Made by a program: the position numbers and the translations under genes. From positions 653,417-717,416 of the forward strand of contig MU130379.1 of assembly GCA_015039465.1 (NCBI GenBank): a DNA stretch of 64,000 bases. The letters run 5' to 3'. A model generated the notes under the pieces. The model was given only the letters and a program-made list of their open reading frames with translations. It did not search any database and was not told where the DNA came from. This DNA is from Phlegmacium glaucopus (lineage: Eukaryota; Basidiomycota; Agaricomycetes; Agaricales; Cortinariaceae). Shown here in pieces: positions 1 to 11,640 of this stretch. The first letter of the stretch is position 1. Every line of letters starts with the position of its first letter.

Positions 1-501
1 GTTACATATAATGGCAATCAGTCATCGACGCCACTCACGTTTGCCTTTATGGTTATACAAGGTAGCGCGTCTTCCTCTCAAGCACATACCAACGTTATTG
101 GTGCAATTGTCGGCGGTTCAGTGGCTGCAATAATTTCTCTCCTCCTCCTTGTTTTCCTGTTCATTCGATTTAGGAGACAGAGGCGGAAGACGACCAAGCC
201 CAAAATGTTTCTTCCTTCCCTTTCAAAAACTGTCCTCATTGAAACAGACCAAGCTAGCGCAATATCTACCCAAGGATTCCTCGAGTCACTGCCCCCATCC
301 ATCGGTCATGGACCACATGACTTAGCGCCGCCGCCGCACTATAACGATATAAAGTCTCAACCATTTTACAACTTGGGAAACGCAAATTATGATGAGCTTG
401 ACGACAAGTCATCGTACTGTGGTGGCTATCAAACCTGTGGTCAGGTTAAAGCAATTGAAGCTCAGGCATCCAGATCGGATGTACGTGATAGTTACATATG
501 A
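1..501 (+). CDS. C-terminal part of a single-pass membrane protein (partial, starts before the window)
   Basis: The frame is open from base 1 and ends at TGA 499-501, so the first exon or exons lie outside the window. The visible 166 residues begin with a short Ser/Thr/Asn-rich stretch, then a hydrophobic span starting VIGAIVGGSVAAIISLLLL, followed at once by a basic stop-transfer stretch (RFRRQRRK) and a polar cytoplasmic tail. This is the usual layout of fungal cell-surface proteins with a Ser/Thr-rich ectodomain, a single membrane helix and a disordered tail. The two complete genes at 27.2 and 29.6 kb have the same architecture. No catalytic domain is visible and the specific role is unknown. 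A start at ATG 49 is possible but would leave only about 11 residues before the helix, so I read it as an internal Met. Confidence 0.65.
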   Translation, partial: VTYNGNQSSTPLTFAFMVIQGSASSSQAHTNVIGAIVGGSVAAIISLLLLVFLFIRFRRQRRKTTKPKMFLPSLSKTVLIETDQASAISTQGFLESLPPSIGHGPHDLAPPPHYNDIKSQPFYNLGNANYDELDDKSSYCGGYQTCGQVKAIEAQASRSDVRDSYI

Positions 502-1520
502 TGGCCAGTGTTAGTGTTGTCCAGGACCATGACTTGTATCATCGATGATTGCGCTATTGTTTTCAAGTTGTAGTTCTCCAGTTTCAAATCATGTACCATA
601 GTTGAATACAGTTGTTTCAGAAATTCTTGTGCACGGTCAATTCCGGTGACAAAAAAACCTTTTGAACTCATGGTAGAACACAAAGACTAGTAACGACGGC
701 CTTCGAGTCTTAGGGGATTTCATAGGTTCGCCATACTTTAGACAAACTTTCAAGCAGCGCGCGCCGCGCAGGGCTTGGTACCAGTGCTCTCTGGCCTCGT
801 GACAATGCGCGCTCAGATGTCAAAACTTACTACTTAGATGCACATTCCCCGAAGACGTGATTTCAATTTCCTTGAAGGGGTTGATTGAGTGAAACTCAAT
901 GCATACGTCGCCCCTGTGACGTTTCAGGATGCTCATAAACAGTCATCCAATTGTTTATTCTGGCGTTGCGTTCCGCAGATGTCTTGGATCGTGCGAAAGT
1001 CACGGGTATCTGGGCGCCTTTTATGTAAAGTATGCTTGCAGCGGACTTTGGAGTATGACCTCCGAACTCCGCCATTCACCGCAGCCAGCCGTGGCGCTGT
1101 GAGCTACTGTGAGTGCGTACCTCCAGTAAATACAGGAGAATTCAGGATGTATTCAGTGGGCTTCCGTTGTTCATTGGGGCTGTGGGCATTGAGACGACAC
1201 TCTGGCAATCACCGAACAGATGTTGCCGCAATCACTGTCATATGATATTACTGATGCTTATACGTTTCGGTTGCACCTCTCCTTGCTGGTTCCGGCCTCA
1301 TGGTTATTTACGCATTACAACTGTATTGGATTCATGTTGCCAGGAAATCATTGCGCAGCAATTGGCAAGTATGAATTAGCCAGTAGACCCTTCAACAGAG
1401 TGCTCGGCAGCAAGTATGACGCGTCTGACAACTGGGTCGATGCATAAAATGACAAGTCCCGATTTTGATTCAGAAAGATCAATTGCCTCTGCCTTAAATC
1501 CCCACCTTGATACGATACAC
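502..1520. other. Intergenic, no gene recognised
   Basis: About 1 kb between the membrane-protein stop and the monooxygenase start. It holds only short open frames without recognisable motifs or splice-linked continuation. It presumably contains the promoter of the downstream monooxygenase. Confidence 0.5.
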
Positions 1521-3657
1521 ATGCTGCCGGTACTCATTGTAAGCTTTGCAGCAAGATGCGACTGAACCAGCCTTCTAAATGTTTTTTTTTGTAGGTTGGC
1601 GCTGGTCCTGCCGGCCTTGTCCTTGCTCTGTCACTGCGAAAGAATGGTGTACCAGTTCGTATAATCGATAAGGAACCACTTCCTCGGCTGGGTGAACGCG
1701 GCGCTGGAGTCTCTGTATGTACACATATCGTTTTTCTCGCAGACATATTAGCCTCACATTTCTTTACAGCCGCGCTCGCTTGAGCTTCACCATATACTTG
1801 GAACCATTTCCGATGTCATTAGCACTGGAAAACCACTCCCTCATTTCAGGGCGCACAATCCTGTCGATAACCAGCCGCCCAAGATAACCGAAATGATGCC
1901 ATTCGTTGAGCCAACGGTTCATACTCCTTACGTGCGTAACTTTTTTCCTATCTTTCGGGCCTTCTGATGCTAAGACACCAATGAACAGTCTAACCATGTC
2001 ATGTTAGGGCAACACCACCATGAACGCATTTTTCGATCATATCTAGAGAAGTTGGGTACAATGGTGGAATTTGGATCCGAACTGAGAGGATTTGAGCAAT
2101 TTGAAGATCATGTCACCGTCAAGATCGTTCGTCGCCTTCATGGAGAAGAATCAGTGGAAGAAACACAGGTTCCTTGGCTGATTGGCACGGACGGAGCGCA
2201 CAGCATTGTCCGTAAGACTCTTAACTTGTCTTTCCTAGGAGAAACACGCTCCGGTGATGAAATGGTCGTTGGTGATATCAAAATCAAGGAGGGACTTAGC
2301 CGTGAGGTCCGTGAAATTGTTATTTTAAACTATCTTTCATTCAGGCTAATTATACCTTTTTGTGCAGTTCTGGGCCAAGTGGGCCTTGTCGTCAAACACG
2401 TACGTAAGGTTCTCCGTCGTATATTCCACTTATATTTATCTATCTGTGAATAGGGCCATGTTACGTCCCTCGGGCCAGGATGAAGATGTCTTTAATTTCG
2501 TTTTAGCCGGTCCCGACGTCGATAATGACAAGGCGGCAACCAGTCGCGAAGAACTCATTAAAGCTTTCCACGCGATTTCGGGAAGAACAGACATAGTCTT
2601 TGGAGACCTCATTTGCATTGCGAAATACAGGTTAGAGTGACCTTGTGTTATTTATTTACTCGAGCTGACGATCTTTGTCCATAAGACCGAACATCCGTAT
2701 GGTTCAAACGCTACGAGTCGGAAGAGTGTTTATTGGGGGAGGTCAGTTTTTTCAGTCTGGTTCTGTTTCTGGACTGATCATCTCCTATGGCTCTTGTAGA
2801 TGCCGCCCATTGCCATACTCCAGCAGGAGGCCAGGTATGAGGGATTCTTCGCGTAGGGATTTATTTACTAATAGTCAATTCAACTCTAAACAGGGAATGA
2901 ATTCCAGTATGCAGGATTCTGTGAGGCTCCTTTGCGACTTCTGTCATCAACTTATCTAACATCTTCCCAGTTCAATTTAGGATGGAAATTATCGCTTGTA
3001 TACAAAGGTTTTGCATCGGCCGCCCTTCTCGACACGTACCAAGAAGAACGTATACCAATTATTGCTGAAATGCTTAACAAGACGACAGAGCTTTTCAACC
3101 AGGTGGTGAAATCGGGACTCGATTTCGTGAGACGAGACAATATGAACCAACTAGGAGTCAGCGTCCGCGCAAGCTCCATCATTTTCGACGAAAATGTACG
3201 CGACCCAGCTCTCAAGGTCTCTGGGTACAACAAAGACAGCGAAACTGCCGCGTATCCCGGTGACAGAGCCCCCGACGCGCCGTTATTAGTTGACGTGACC
3301 GTCGACCATAAATTCGACAGACTCTTCAACATTTTCTCACCATCTCATCACTCCGTTCTTGTCTTCGCCCAGAAATACGAGGAATACGCAGCACTGTCAA
3401 GCGTTATCGACCGACTGCCTGGGAAGACTGTCCGTAGCGTTCTTATTCTTCCACAAGGATCAGAGCTAAACGAAAGTGGTGATGCAATTTACGATGAAGT
3501 CGTCATCGACTCTGGAGGCCATGCTTATACAGGCTACAGTCTACAAGGCGACCAGTCTTGCATTATCGTTGTGAGGCCAGACGGTGTCATTGGGACGCGT
3601 GTCCAGGAAGTTGCTGGGGTCGAGCGTTATTTTCAAAGCATTTTTTTGATGTCGTAA
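1521..3657 (+). CDS. FAD-dependent aromatic monooxygenase (class A, phenol 2-monooxygenase/PcpB-like) with thioredoxin-like C-terminus
   Basis: Ten exons by frame continuity: 1521-1538, 1595-1714, 1770-1931, 1989-2306, 2368-2399, 2454-2630, 2686-2741, 2800-2834, 2894-2920, 2971-3657 (TAA), coding 543 residues. The protein opens with the Rossmann FAD motif GAGPAGL (about residues 8-14, split by intron 1). It continues with the DG motif GTDGAHS (about 166-172) and the second FAD motif GDAAHCHTPAGGQ (from about 294). The last 110 residues begin GDRAPDAPLLVD and resemble the thioredoxin-like dimerisation domain of phenol hydroxylase. Length and motif order match group A flavoprotein monooxygenases, which hydroxylate aromatic rings using NAD(P)H and O2. 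The substrate cannot be read from sequence. The gene faces the P450 at 4422-6235 tail to tail. The weakest splice call is the 5' site GTCCGT at 2307. The tiny first exon is needed to complete the FAD motif. Confidence 0.9.
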
Positions 3658-4421
3658 AACGACCCCATGGCTCCCGAGCAATAATCTCTCTAGATTCTTA
3701 ATTTCTAATACCCACGACCTTCTGGTAGATGTACCAAATATCTCGACTTATTGTTTTCTCTAGTTGGCAGGAATGTATATACCTTTTCGTCATTGTCCTC
3801 GTAAATCAAACTCTAAGGTGATCCATGTTCCACTGGCTCGTACCTTCTGTTATACAGTCGGGCACTTAAGAGAAACGGGCACCTTTCCCACCCCAGTAAA
3901 GTAAACACGACACCGAGTTTGTAATGTCTGCATGGAGCTTCGCTCCCTAGACCTAAATTGACACCAAAAACAAAAACAAAAAAAAGAGGTGATCCATAAT
4001 ATCTACATTAAACGGGCAGTCGAAGGCCTCAACTAAAGATTCTGTCGGTGGTTAATACCCCCCCTCATAGGACCCACACAGAATAATATATTTACTAATA
4101 CTCGTGTTTACAAGCCACTGCATCATTGATGATGGCATTATCACGCCTACTCCATTGACTTTTACAATAATGGCAGCCTATTCCATTCCTAAATATACAC
4201 ACAAGCGCCTATCATATCAAAAAATTCATCGAAAGCGTACTACATGAAAGGGTAAGTCCACATTTAAAAAAAAAAAATCAAACGGTTGATCAATCAACGA
4301 TATCAATCGGCTTTAGCTTGAACATAAGTATGGAACTGCCTGCCGCGATGAACCGGAACAAAATATTCTCTAAAGCTAATGTTTTCAATTCTATAAAAAA
4401 AAAAAAAATCTAAGAAAGATA
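3658..4421. other. Convergent intergenic spacer
   Basis: The spacer lies between the stops of the convergent monooxygenase and P450 genes. It is AT-rich, with several A-tracts (around 3970, 4265 and 4395). No open frame of note; it probably holds both 3' UTRs. Confidence 0.5.
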
Positions 4422-6235
4422 TTATATGGATCGAGGGAAGTTTGTGAACACATACGATGCATTATCTGGAACAAGATCTAGTTTCCGGAAGACGGTACCC
4501 AAGATAAGATAAAGTTCACACCAAGCGAGACTGCAGGGGAAAGTGATTTAACTTGAGAATACTGAGGGTGGGATAAGATGGTTTCTGGATAACGTACTTA
4601 ATACCCAAGCAGCTCCTAGGACCCTTGGAGAAAGATACGAGATATTTTTCAAGCTCGCTAGAATCTTCCTGAAGCCATCTTGAGGGATCGAAAGCTGTAG
4701 GGTCTGGAAATATCTCTGGATTTCTATGCAGAATTGTCGCCCCCATCGAAACGACCGTCTGTCAGATTAATTATTAGGTCGACGACTTTCTGAATAGTAA
4801 CATGTTTTTCTCACCCCAGCAGGAATCATGACTCCACTAATTTCAGAGTCTACAGGACCAACGACGCGGGGTAACGGCGTTACCACACCATGGGCCATCC
4901 TAAGTGATTCTTTGACGACCGCCGTCTGCGAATGATCAGTTACTGAGATTGATAGATATATTGGAAGAAGCTCACGAGGTATGATACTTTTTCCAAGGTT
5001 TCATAGCACGCTGGGACGTCTTTATCTGGCCAAGCCAGTTTCAATGCAGCGGTAAGTGTATCATACACATGCTTGTTGCTCAAGATGTGATAGGCTGCTA
5101 CAGTGCATGTGTTTCCGACGGTGTCGCTACCGGCGAAGCGCATGTAGAGGCCCTCGTCGAGGAGCCACTCGCGGGTGATAGGAGGGAGCCGGGGATTATC
5201 AGGCTGAGGAGTCAAAAAGTGGTGGTATATGGTTTCGTGATCGACATTTTGCAAAGACGTAGGATCCTTAAGAATTTCATCGATCTGTGCGCCCATTTGT
5301 TTACGTTGATCGAGAATTCCCTTGGTACTAGGCCGCAAGACGGAAGCGAAACTTTCAGGAACGCCAAGTAACAAAGTCTTAACCAGCGGGAAATGTTTAA
5401 ACACCCAGATCATAGGCAGGGTATGATCCATAGCGATGAGAACTTCATTTTGAAAGTCTTTGGAATCGAGAGCGTTTGAGGACTTTGCAAAACAATATGA
5501 TGTGATTACCTCCAAGCTTGTAGCTCGAAAAGCCATGTCCAGATTGGCCGGTTTCTTTGCATGCTGATATTCCAAGAGCCGGGAAATCAGTAGGTCAATC
5601 TAAAAGTTCCAAGCTGGAATTAAGACACTGTCGCGAATAACCGAATGCGGGTTGACTTACTTTTCCCTGGACAGTCCTCTCTAATTTTAAAATAGCTCGT
5701 CTCGAGAAGAAGGGTCCAATCAGGTTTCTCCTTTGCATGGCTTCGTGGTGATCGTGCATGGCGAAAACAGATAGATCTGTAGAGAAGCAAGCATACAGTT
5801 CTGGTTGCTTCTGGTGCCTAGTCCCCATGCCGTAAATATCGTTGTATGCACGGGGGTCGCTGAAATGAAGCTAGTAACTCAAGTCTCAGTTTGATCCGAC
5901 GACAAAAGGCAACAAAAGCTCTTACCTCATTAGGTCCAATCCTAACAATCGTTCCTGAAAGCATTTGAAAATATAAGAAACTTAACACTGAGGGGAAAGG
6001 GAACATGCTCACCGTAAGCACTGTGGAGGTATCCGAGATGCTCGGCCCACCCGCCATCCATAACGATGTCATAATAAGTCTTGTACCACAGGGTCGAAGC
6101 AGCAAGTAAGGGACCAGGATACCTTGAAAGGGGGTGGAGATAGAGACGCTTAACAACTTTGGCGACAGTTCCTAACACTAGGGAGATCGCTAGGCAGACA
6201 GCCGCATTCATAGCAAGACTAGTGAAATGCTCCAT
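4422..6235 (-). CDS. Cytochrome P450 monooxygenase (microsomal, complete)
   Basis: Seven exons, read on the minus strand: 6235-6013, 5954-5926, 5870-5661, 5599-4976, 4925-4815, 4758-4598, 4530-4422, coding 488 residues. The N-terminus has a hydrophobic anchor (AAVCLAISLVLGTVAKVV) followed by the proline-rich hinge YPGP. All core P450 signatures are present: the I-helix AGSDT (about 310-314), K-helix ESLR (368-371), a PERF-like FDPSRW (about 423-428), and the heme-binding loop FSKGPRSCLG with the ligand Cys at about 449. The helix following the loop (INLAWCELYLILG) is completed by the last exon. The length is normal and nothing is missing, so the enzyme should be functional. The sequence style resembles the basidiomycete P450s commonly annotated as trichodiene-oxygenase-like, but the substrate is unknown. 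It lies 765 bp from the convergent flavin monooxygenase, so the two may act in one oxidative pathway; this is inference only. Confidence 0.93.
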
Positions 6236-9200
6236 GATTGGTTTGATGGGCAGACAGATGCTATCTAAACTGTGGGCGGTCCTTTTGTACCCATTTGAAG
6301 ATGACTTTATCCAAGAGACTTTCCAGTAATAGGCATGAAGAAGCACGATTGCGTTCAAACCTGATATAGGAAATAAATGCAGGGGATTCAGGGTTAAAAA
6401 ATGCAGGCGCTGAGAATCGAGTAGTTCCCATTCCAAGATACATGCAATTGATTCATCCAGGATTCAGTTACTTGACTGAAAATTATCGAGATATGGTTAG
6501 GAAGGAAACACGCTTACGAGAGGATCTCTTCTTTACCAACTCACCGGAACGATTCAGGATGTCTCTCAATCCCAGAGAAGAGGATGAGAGTTTGACCTCC
6601 ATGTAGTACCTTTTGGATATCCCCTTTGCGCCGGGTGCATCGTTACTGACCTTGTGGGCCAGATAATAAGGATGTCCTCGCAATTTCCTAGATGTTTCAA
6701 TTGGCAACTGAACTCAAGGGCAAGTGGTACCATACGATGCGACCGGAATCTTGAAGCCGACATCTTGCAAACTTAATATTGTACTTGCTGTTTCCGTCAT
6801 AGTTAGAAGCTTAAACGACGTGTCATGGAATCCTGCTTTAAAATGAACCGATGGAAATGAAGAGGTCTCTATCAGCAATTCTATAGCACAGACTTACTTT
6901 CATGATCATGTTCAAATGCGTTTCGACGCAATTGTAGACATAGTGTTTGGGTAGCAACAACACAGATTTGAATTCCAGGCTCTGCATTCTCGATCGCTCA
7001 CTAGGATGAGATGCTACAATGAAAAATCCGTTTGAGCAAAGGTCTTGCGTGGTCTCGCATAGAGAAGACTGATGGAGCAATGCTTCGAGAAAAATTGTTG
7101 ACAGTACATTTTGGCAAGGAAAGTTCTTGCTGCCAGGATATGTGTCGGTCCGGGTATAGCTTTTCGTGGTTATGACATGCATTGTCATGCAAGCACAATA
7201 AGAGGTTAGAAAAATGTGGCGCCGTCATCCACTGGTAACTCGTTTGTCAACTGCGATAATGTAGGCCTATCCCGTTTGGTACGCGATTAGCTGAAACAAC
7301 TACGTTAACAAAACAATCCTTTTTGAAAGATAACTACTAATTAAATTTGACCAAACGATTTGAAATAAGGGAGACATACCGCCGTGTGGCATCTTGATCC
7401 GCAACTCTAACAGATAATCTGATGTCTCTTCTGTTGAGGACAATACTTTATGGGCATAATCACTTTCAAGGCGGACAGTCCTCTTTAATGCCGTGATAAA
7501 TCAGCAGCAGCTATTATGCAACCAAAATAGACAACCGAAATGTTGGCAGTAGCCTGATGCAGAGAGGACACTGGAAGGGCTTAAAAAGTGATACAATTTC
7601 ACATGCTGCTCGAGGCCAGGGTATATTCGTATTCGCAAACTTGATGGTTCCAGATAGAATGCCGTAAATCGGGCCTTGCGGTGAAAATCATGAGGACAGA
7701 ACCCTAAAACTGCTTTGAGAGAATGAGGAAGTTTATATCGTATCTTATCAGTAGACGTACGGTGGTATCGAGCGATATTGTCATATTGAGTTATCCCAAA
7801 TACGTTTCCTTGTGGATTTCCAGCCGTGTCTCTGCTGATTATTCAAGTACTGAGCAAAAACTCACAAAGCGCTCGCTGTGACATCGCGCACTTACATCCG
7901 ACTGTAATACTTATAGCCTAGTCCCACATAAGCAACTTGGTCGAGGACCCCGAAAATCGGTGAAGGTGTACAACAAAAAGAGCATCGACACGTGATTGCA
8001 GTCTGGTTACCGATTTCAATTGGCGTTCACGTTGGATAACCATTTAAACGGATTCATGAACGCCTAGCACTAAGAGGAAATGAAAGAGATGGAGGGACCC
8101 AAGATTTGAAATGGAAGCAATGGAGGGTAAGCGCTACTCTTTAAATTGACAAAAAAGAAAAAAAAAAAAGAAAAAAAAAAGAGCTAATCTAGTAACAACT
8201 TTATCTTTCTCTGTGATCTGTCGAAACAAGAATCTCAGGCCTTCTGACGGCCTTCATCGAAAGCCTGGCCATTTGGATTTTTTCTTTTGCAAGAGCTTTC
8301 CAAGACAATACTTATGTCCAGCAATTTTTCGTTCGCCCATCATAATCTACCTTGTGACAAAAATCGCGATGGCGTTATCGGGGGATCCTCTTGGCAGGAG
8401 CTAGCTATCTAAGCGCCATCCGTCCATGGCAAGATGTCTCTGCTGCATTGCTACCTTGATTGCGGTGTTGGAAGTGTTGGAACCGACGCAACGGTTCCGA
8501 GGTCAAAAGAGGAGCCGAGGACAATACGGTCCAAGGCCCTCCGGAGCTTCATAGAGTCCACATGGCGCACTTGGCGCAGATCGTTCTCGAGTTTATTAAC
8601 TGTCAGTATATCACTTCCCAAAATCTTTCCTATCCCTTTGCAGATACCAAAATTCCGTAGTTGTATTTCACTGCAGAAACTTGTAGTACATAAAGAACGT
8701 CGTATCGCAAATACAATGATCATTCTTGTTCATTCTCTCGTTTCTACATGCGGTACTAATGAAATTTCCGCCAATGATTTTGATCTCTATCGGTCATTAC
8801 TGAATATTACAAACAAAGGAAGACACCCGACAAGTCGTTTCAATTGTTGGCTTTGAATTTGTGGGCTATTCACATCTTTTAGCGCTTTCTAAGCCGCCTT
8901 GTGCTAGTCCTATGGTTACCGCGCCCCCCCCAAGCCTGGTGACCTTATATTAGGCCCTATGCCACCGCCCTCGTGTTCCCGGCCCAGCGTTAGAAGCCTT
9001 CTTAAACACAAATTTGATGCGGTAATTGTTTTTAGACATCAGGAAAATAGCACGCTGTAGCAGCTGGATATACCTAATGTCTAGGGTCTACCGGAAAAAC
9101 AAACTAAGCTTATTTGGCTAGTAACTAGGAAATGAAGAGATAGGGGCCACAGTAGGAGCTTTCTGACGCACAGACAGATGCAAAAATGTTTACAGTTTCA

Positions 9201-11640
9201 ATTGTGAATTCGAATTGGTAAACCTCACCCCCCCATCCCATCGATGATCGATGATCCCTCAAAATTGGAACCCTTTTTACGTTTATGCGTGATCATTACA
9301 TAATACCACACGACCCAAGATAATGAGTGCCACAGGATAATAATATATATGAGTAAGTCGTCAATCAATACAAATAAAAAAAGACTACGAATTTTATTAG
9401 TCTAACTACGGGAGTCTAGGATGATAATAAGGGCAAGCCGCCTACGTCATCTGAACAACTTGCCACAGAAATGGCCTATCCCCCCGGCTTATCTTTTGCT
9501 TATCTTTGTGATCTCGGAAAGACCTCATCTTCTGCATTTGAGTTTTGTCTAAACATGGGGGCTGTAGAGCCATATTTTTGGTTTCTTAGGGTCAGTCAGC
9601 CGGAATAGATTCCATGGTTTCAAAGACCTTCTAGTAATCTTGACTGTTTCCTGGGAGAACTTAATATAGCTAGTTATAGATGTCTCTGAACAGCAAAAAG
9701 CTGCCCTCAGTCAGTAAGTTTCAGAGGTCCGTTTCCGCAAATTTTTTGCGAACAATTGTTCAAGGCCTCCGGACTAAGCTGCCAGCTTGAAAGCTTTGAA
9801 ATTCGCATCCAAACTTCGATAGACAAATTCCAAGAAATTGCCTCTTCCCACCTTTTATCAGGGCCCGGGCCGCCGGGGTCCTGGTCGATACAATGGGTAT
9901 ATCAATATGGTCCCTCCTTTCATAATCACCAACTGTTACTTCAAGTTGAAACGTGCTCCTTGTCGAATTGCAAGCCCTTTTGTGCGTCATAATCCAAAAA
10001 AACGTCATTGCCAATCCATTTCACACCTTTTGGAAGATTTCCGTAGAACTTGGACGTCTTGTCCATGGATATTGTCGGAAGTGTAAGGGTCCCGATCCAT
10101 TCCTACGTGCATTTATGTACTGGCATTTGGCACCTTTGGATCTAAGTGTCCTGAATTTTATGACTCTGCGCAGACAGCGGAAGCGCTGCGACTCGCATAT
10201 GCTAACCTAGTAGCCTGGAGGACTCAGACTGGCAGCTTAAGGAGAATGCTCACTATGAAATATGGGGACTTTTGCAGCCTCCAAGCGCCGGACCGTGATA
10301 TTTAGTGGTTGTTGTTTTACCTCAACAATTTGCATTTGCACAGATGCTGCGACCTGGTCGGATCTGGGACCGTACTACAACTGTCAATGGCCAGATTACT
10401 TAGTGCATAAAAGGGAAGATCTTCGCTGATCCTCGGGCAGTTCCATGTTGATCATGTCAATGCTGATCCTGAGTGTGTCACTGATAAAATTCAAATCTAG
10501 GACCTTGACTTCAAAAACATGAGGTACTTCACCTAAGCACTAAGACAGAGGGCCTGACCGTAACATATAATTTAAATTTCACCTTTTTGAGAAACAAAAG
10601 GCAGGGCAATCTGAATTGTACTAGTGGCACCACTGGCACACTGGCGGAACGATCGAGTCCAGCCTCTTCGGAATTTTTAAGAACTCAATAGAATGCCCTG
10701 TAGGCTCGGGATTACGGTTGAACTACTTCAAATCTGAGCGCTAATCCGTCCGGCCTATGTAATGGGAGTCTGAAGCCTGAGAAAAGCGTGTCAACATTCC
10801 GTCAGCTGAGAGTCGTCATGGTACGCTTGTTACGAAATTTTTAAAGGAGTCCCCTTGGTTGAGAATTGAGAAAATATGACAATATTTATCAAAATTCCGT
10901 GTCGATGGCCGATTCTGAAGAGCACAGCTTCGCGAAATCAAAAGTTGACAAAGGAAAGTGTTATCATTACTGTGACCGTGACTAGCAACTTGCAGCGTGA
11001 TATTACAAATATACTTCGAAATGCCGGCTTAGTTGCTGACCGAAGTGCGCCGAAACGTGGGGTGGAAGCAATGGACCTTATCAGTGCCTTATATATCGAT
11101 TGTTCCGAAGTTGCCGAAACTTCAAAATGAGATATTCAAAGTGGGGTAGATAGATAGTATACTGGCCGTCGTATATCTCATCTAATCAATTGTTCCAAAA
11201 ACCAAACCGAACATTTTAGGTAACACTGTTGTTCTTGTAATGTTCTTTTGTATCCCAGTACGGCCCGGCGGCATTGTCAGTAGCATAACATGACCTAAAA
11301 AAAAAGTGCCAGCTGAGTAGCGAAAGAAAAAAGGTGAAATGTCGACCGATATCCAGGTAGCTTGGCCAAACTTTATCCTTGAACATTTGAACGCTGGGCA
11401 GGACGTCGCAGTGATGTAGGAGCCTCGGCGTGCCCGTCGCCCGAAGTGATGTATTTTTGTTGTATTTACGTAACCTGTGGGATTCAACAGTCACGGAATG
11501 GGACCATTGTGCTGTCCTTACTGTCCGTTCTTTTTATCCTTTTTGTACGGCCATTAAGCAGCATAGCCAGTTCAAGTCTGAACGTTAACGATCCCTCACG
11601 ATCCCTCGCCCATAGGAACTCCAGAAAACCATCATTTTTT
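6236..11640. other. 5.4-kb stretch without a recognisable gene
   Basis: I found no frame here that extends across plausible introns or shows a family motif. Small frames at 6483-7228 (-), 8213-8856 (+), 9756-10210 (both strands) and 10876-11130 (+) have no recognisable content. An A-rich run lies at 8150-8183. The part just above 6235 should contain the P450 promoter, and the part just before 11641 that of the membrane protein. Degenerate transposon sequence is possible, but no terminal repeats were seen by eye. Confidence 0.4.

Noticed and set aside
8213..8856. Possible gene on the + strand
   Set aside because: Two overlapping frames of similar length, no motif, no linked exons and no clear start context.
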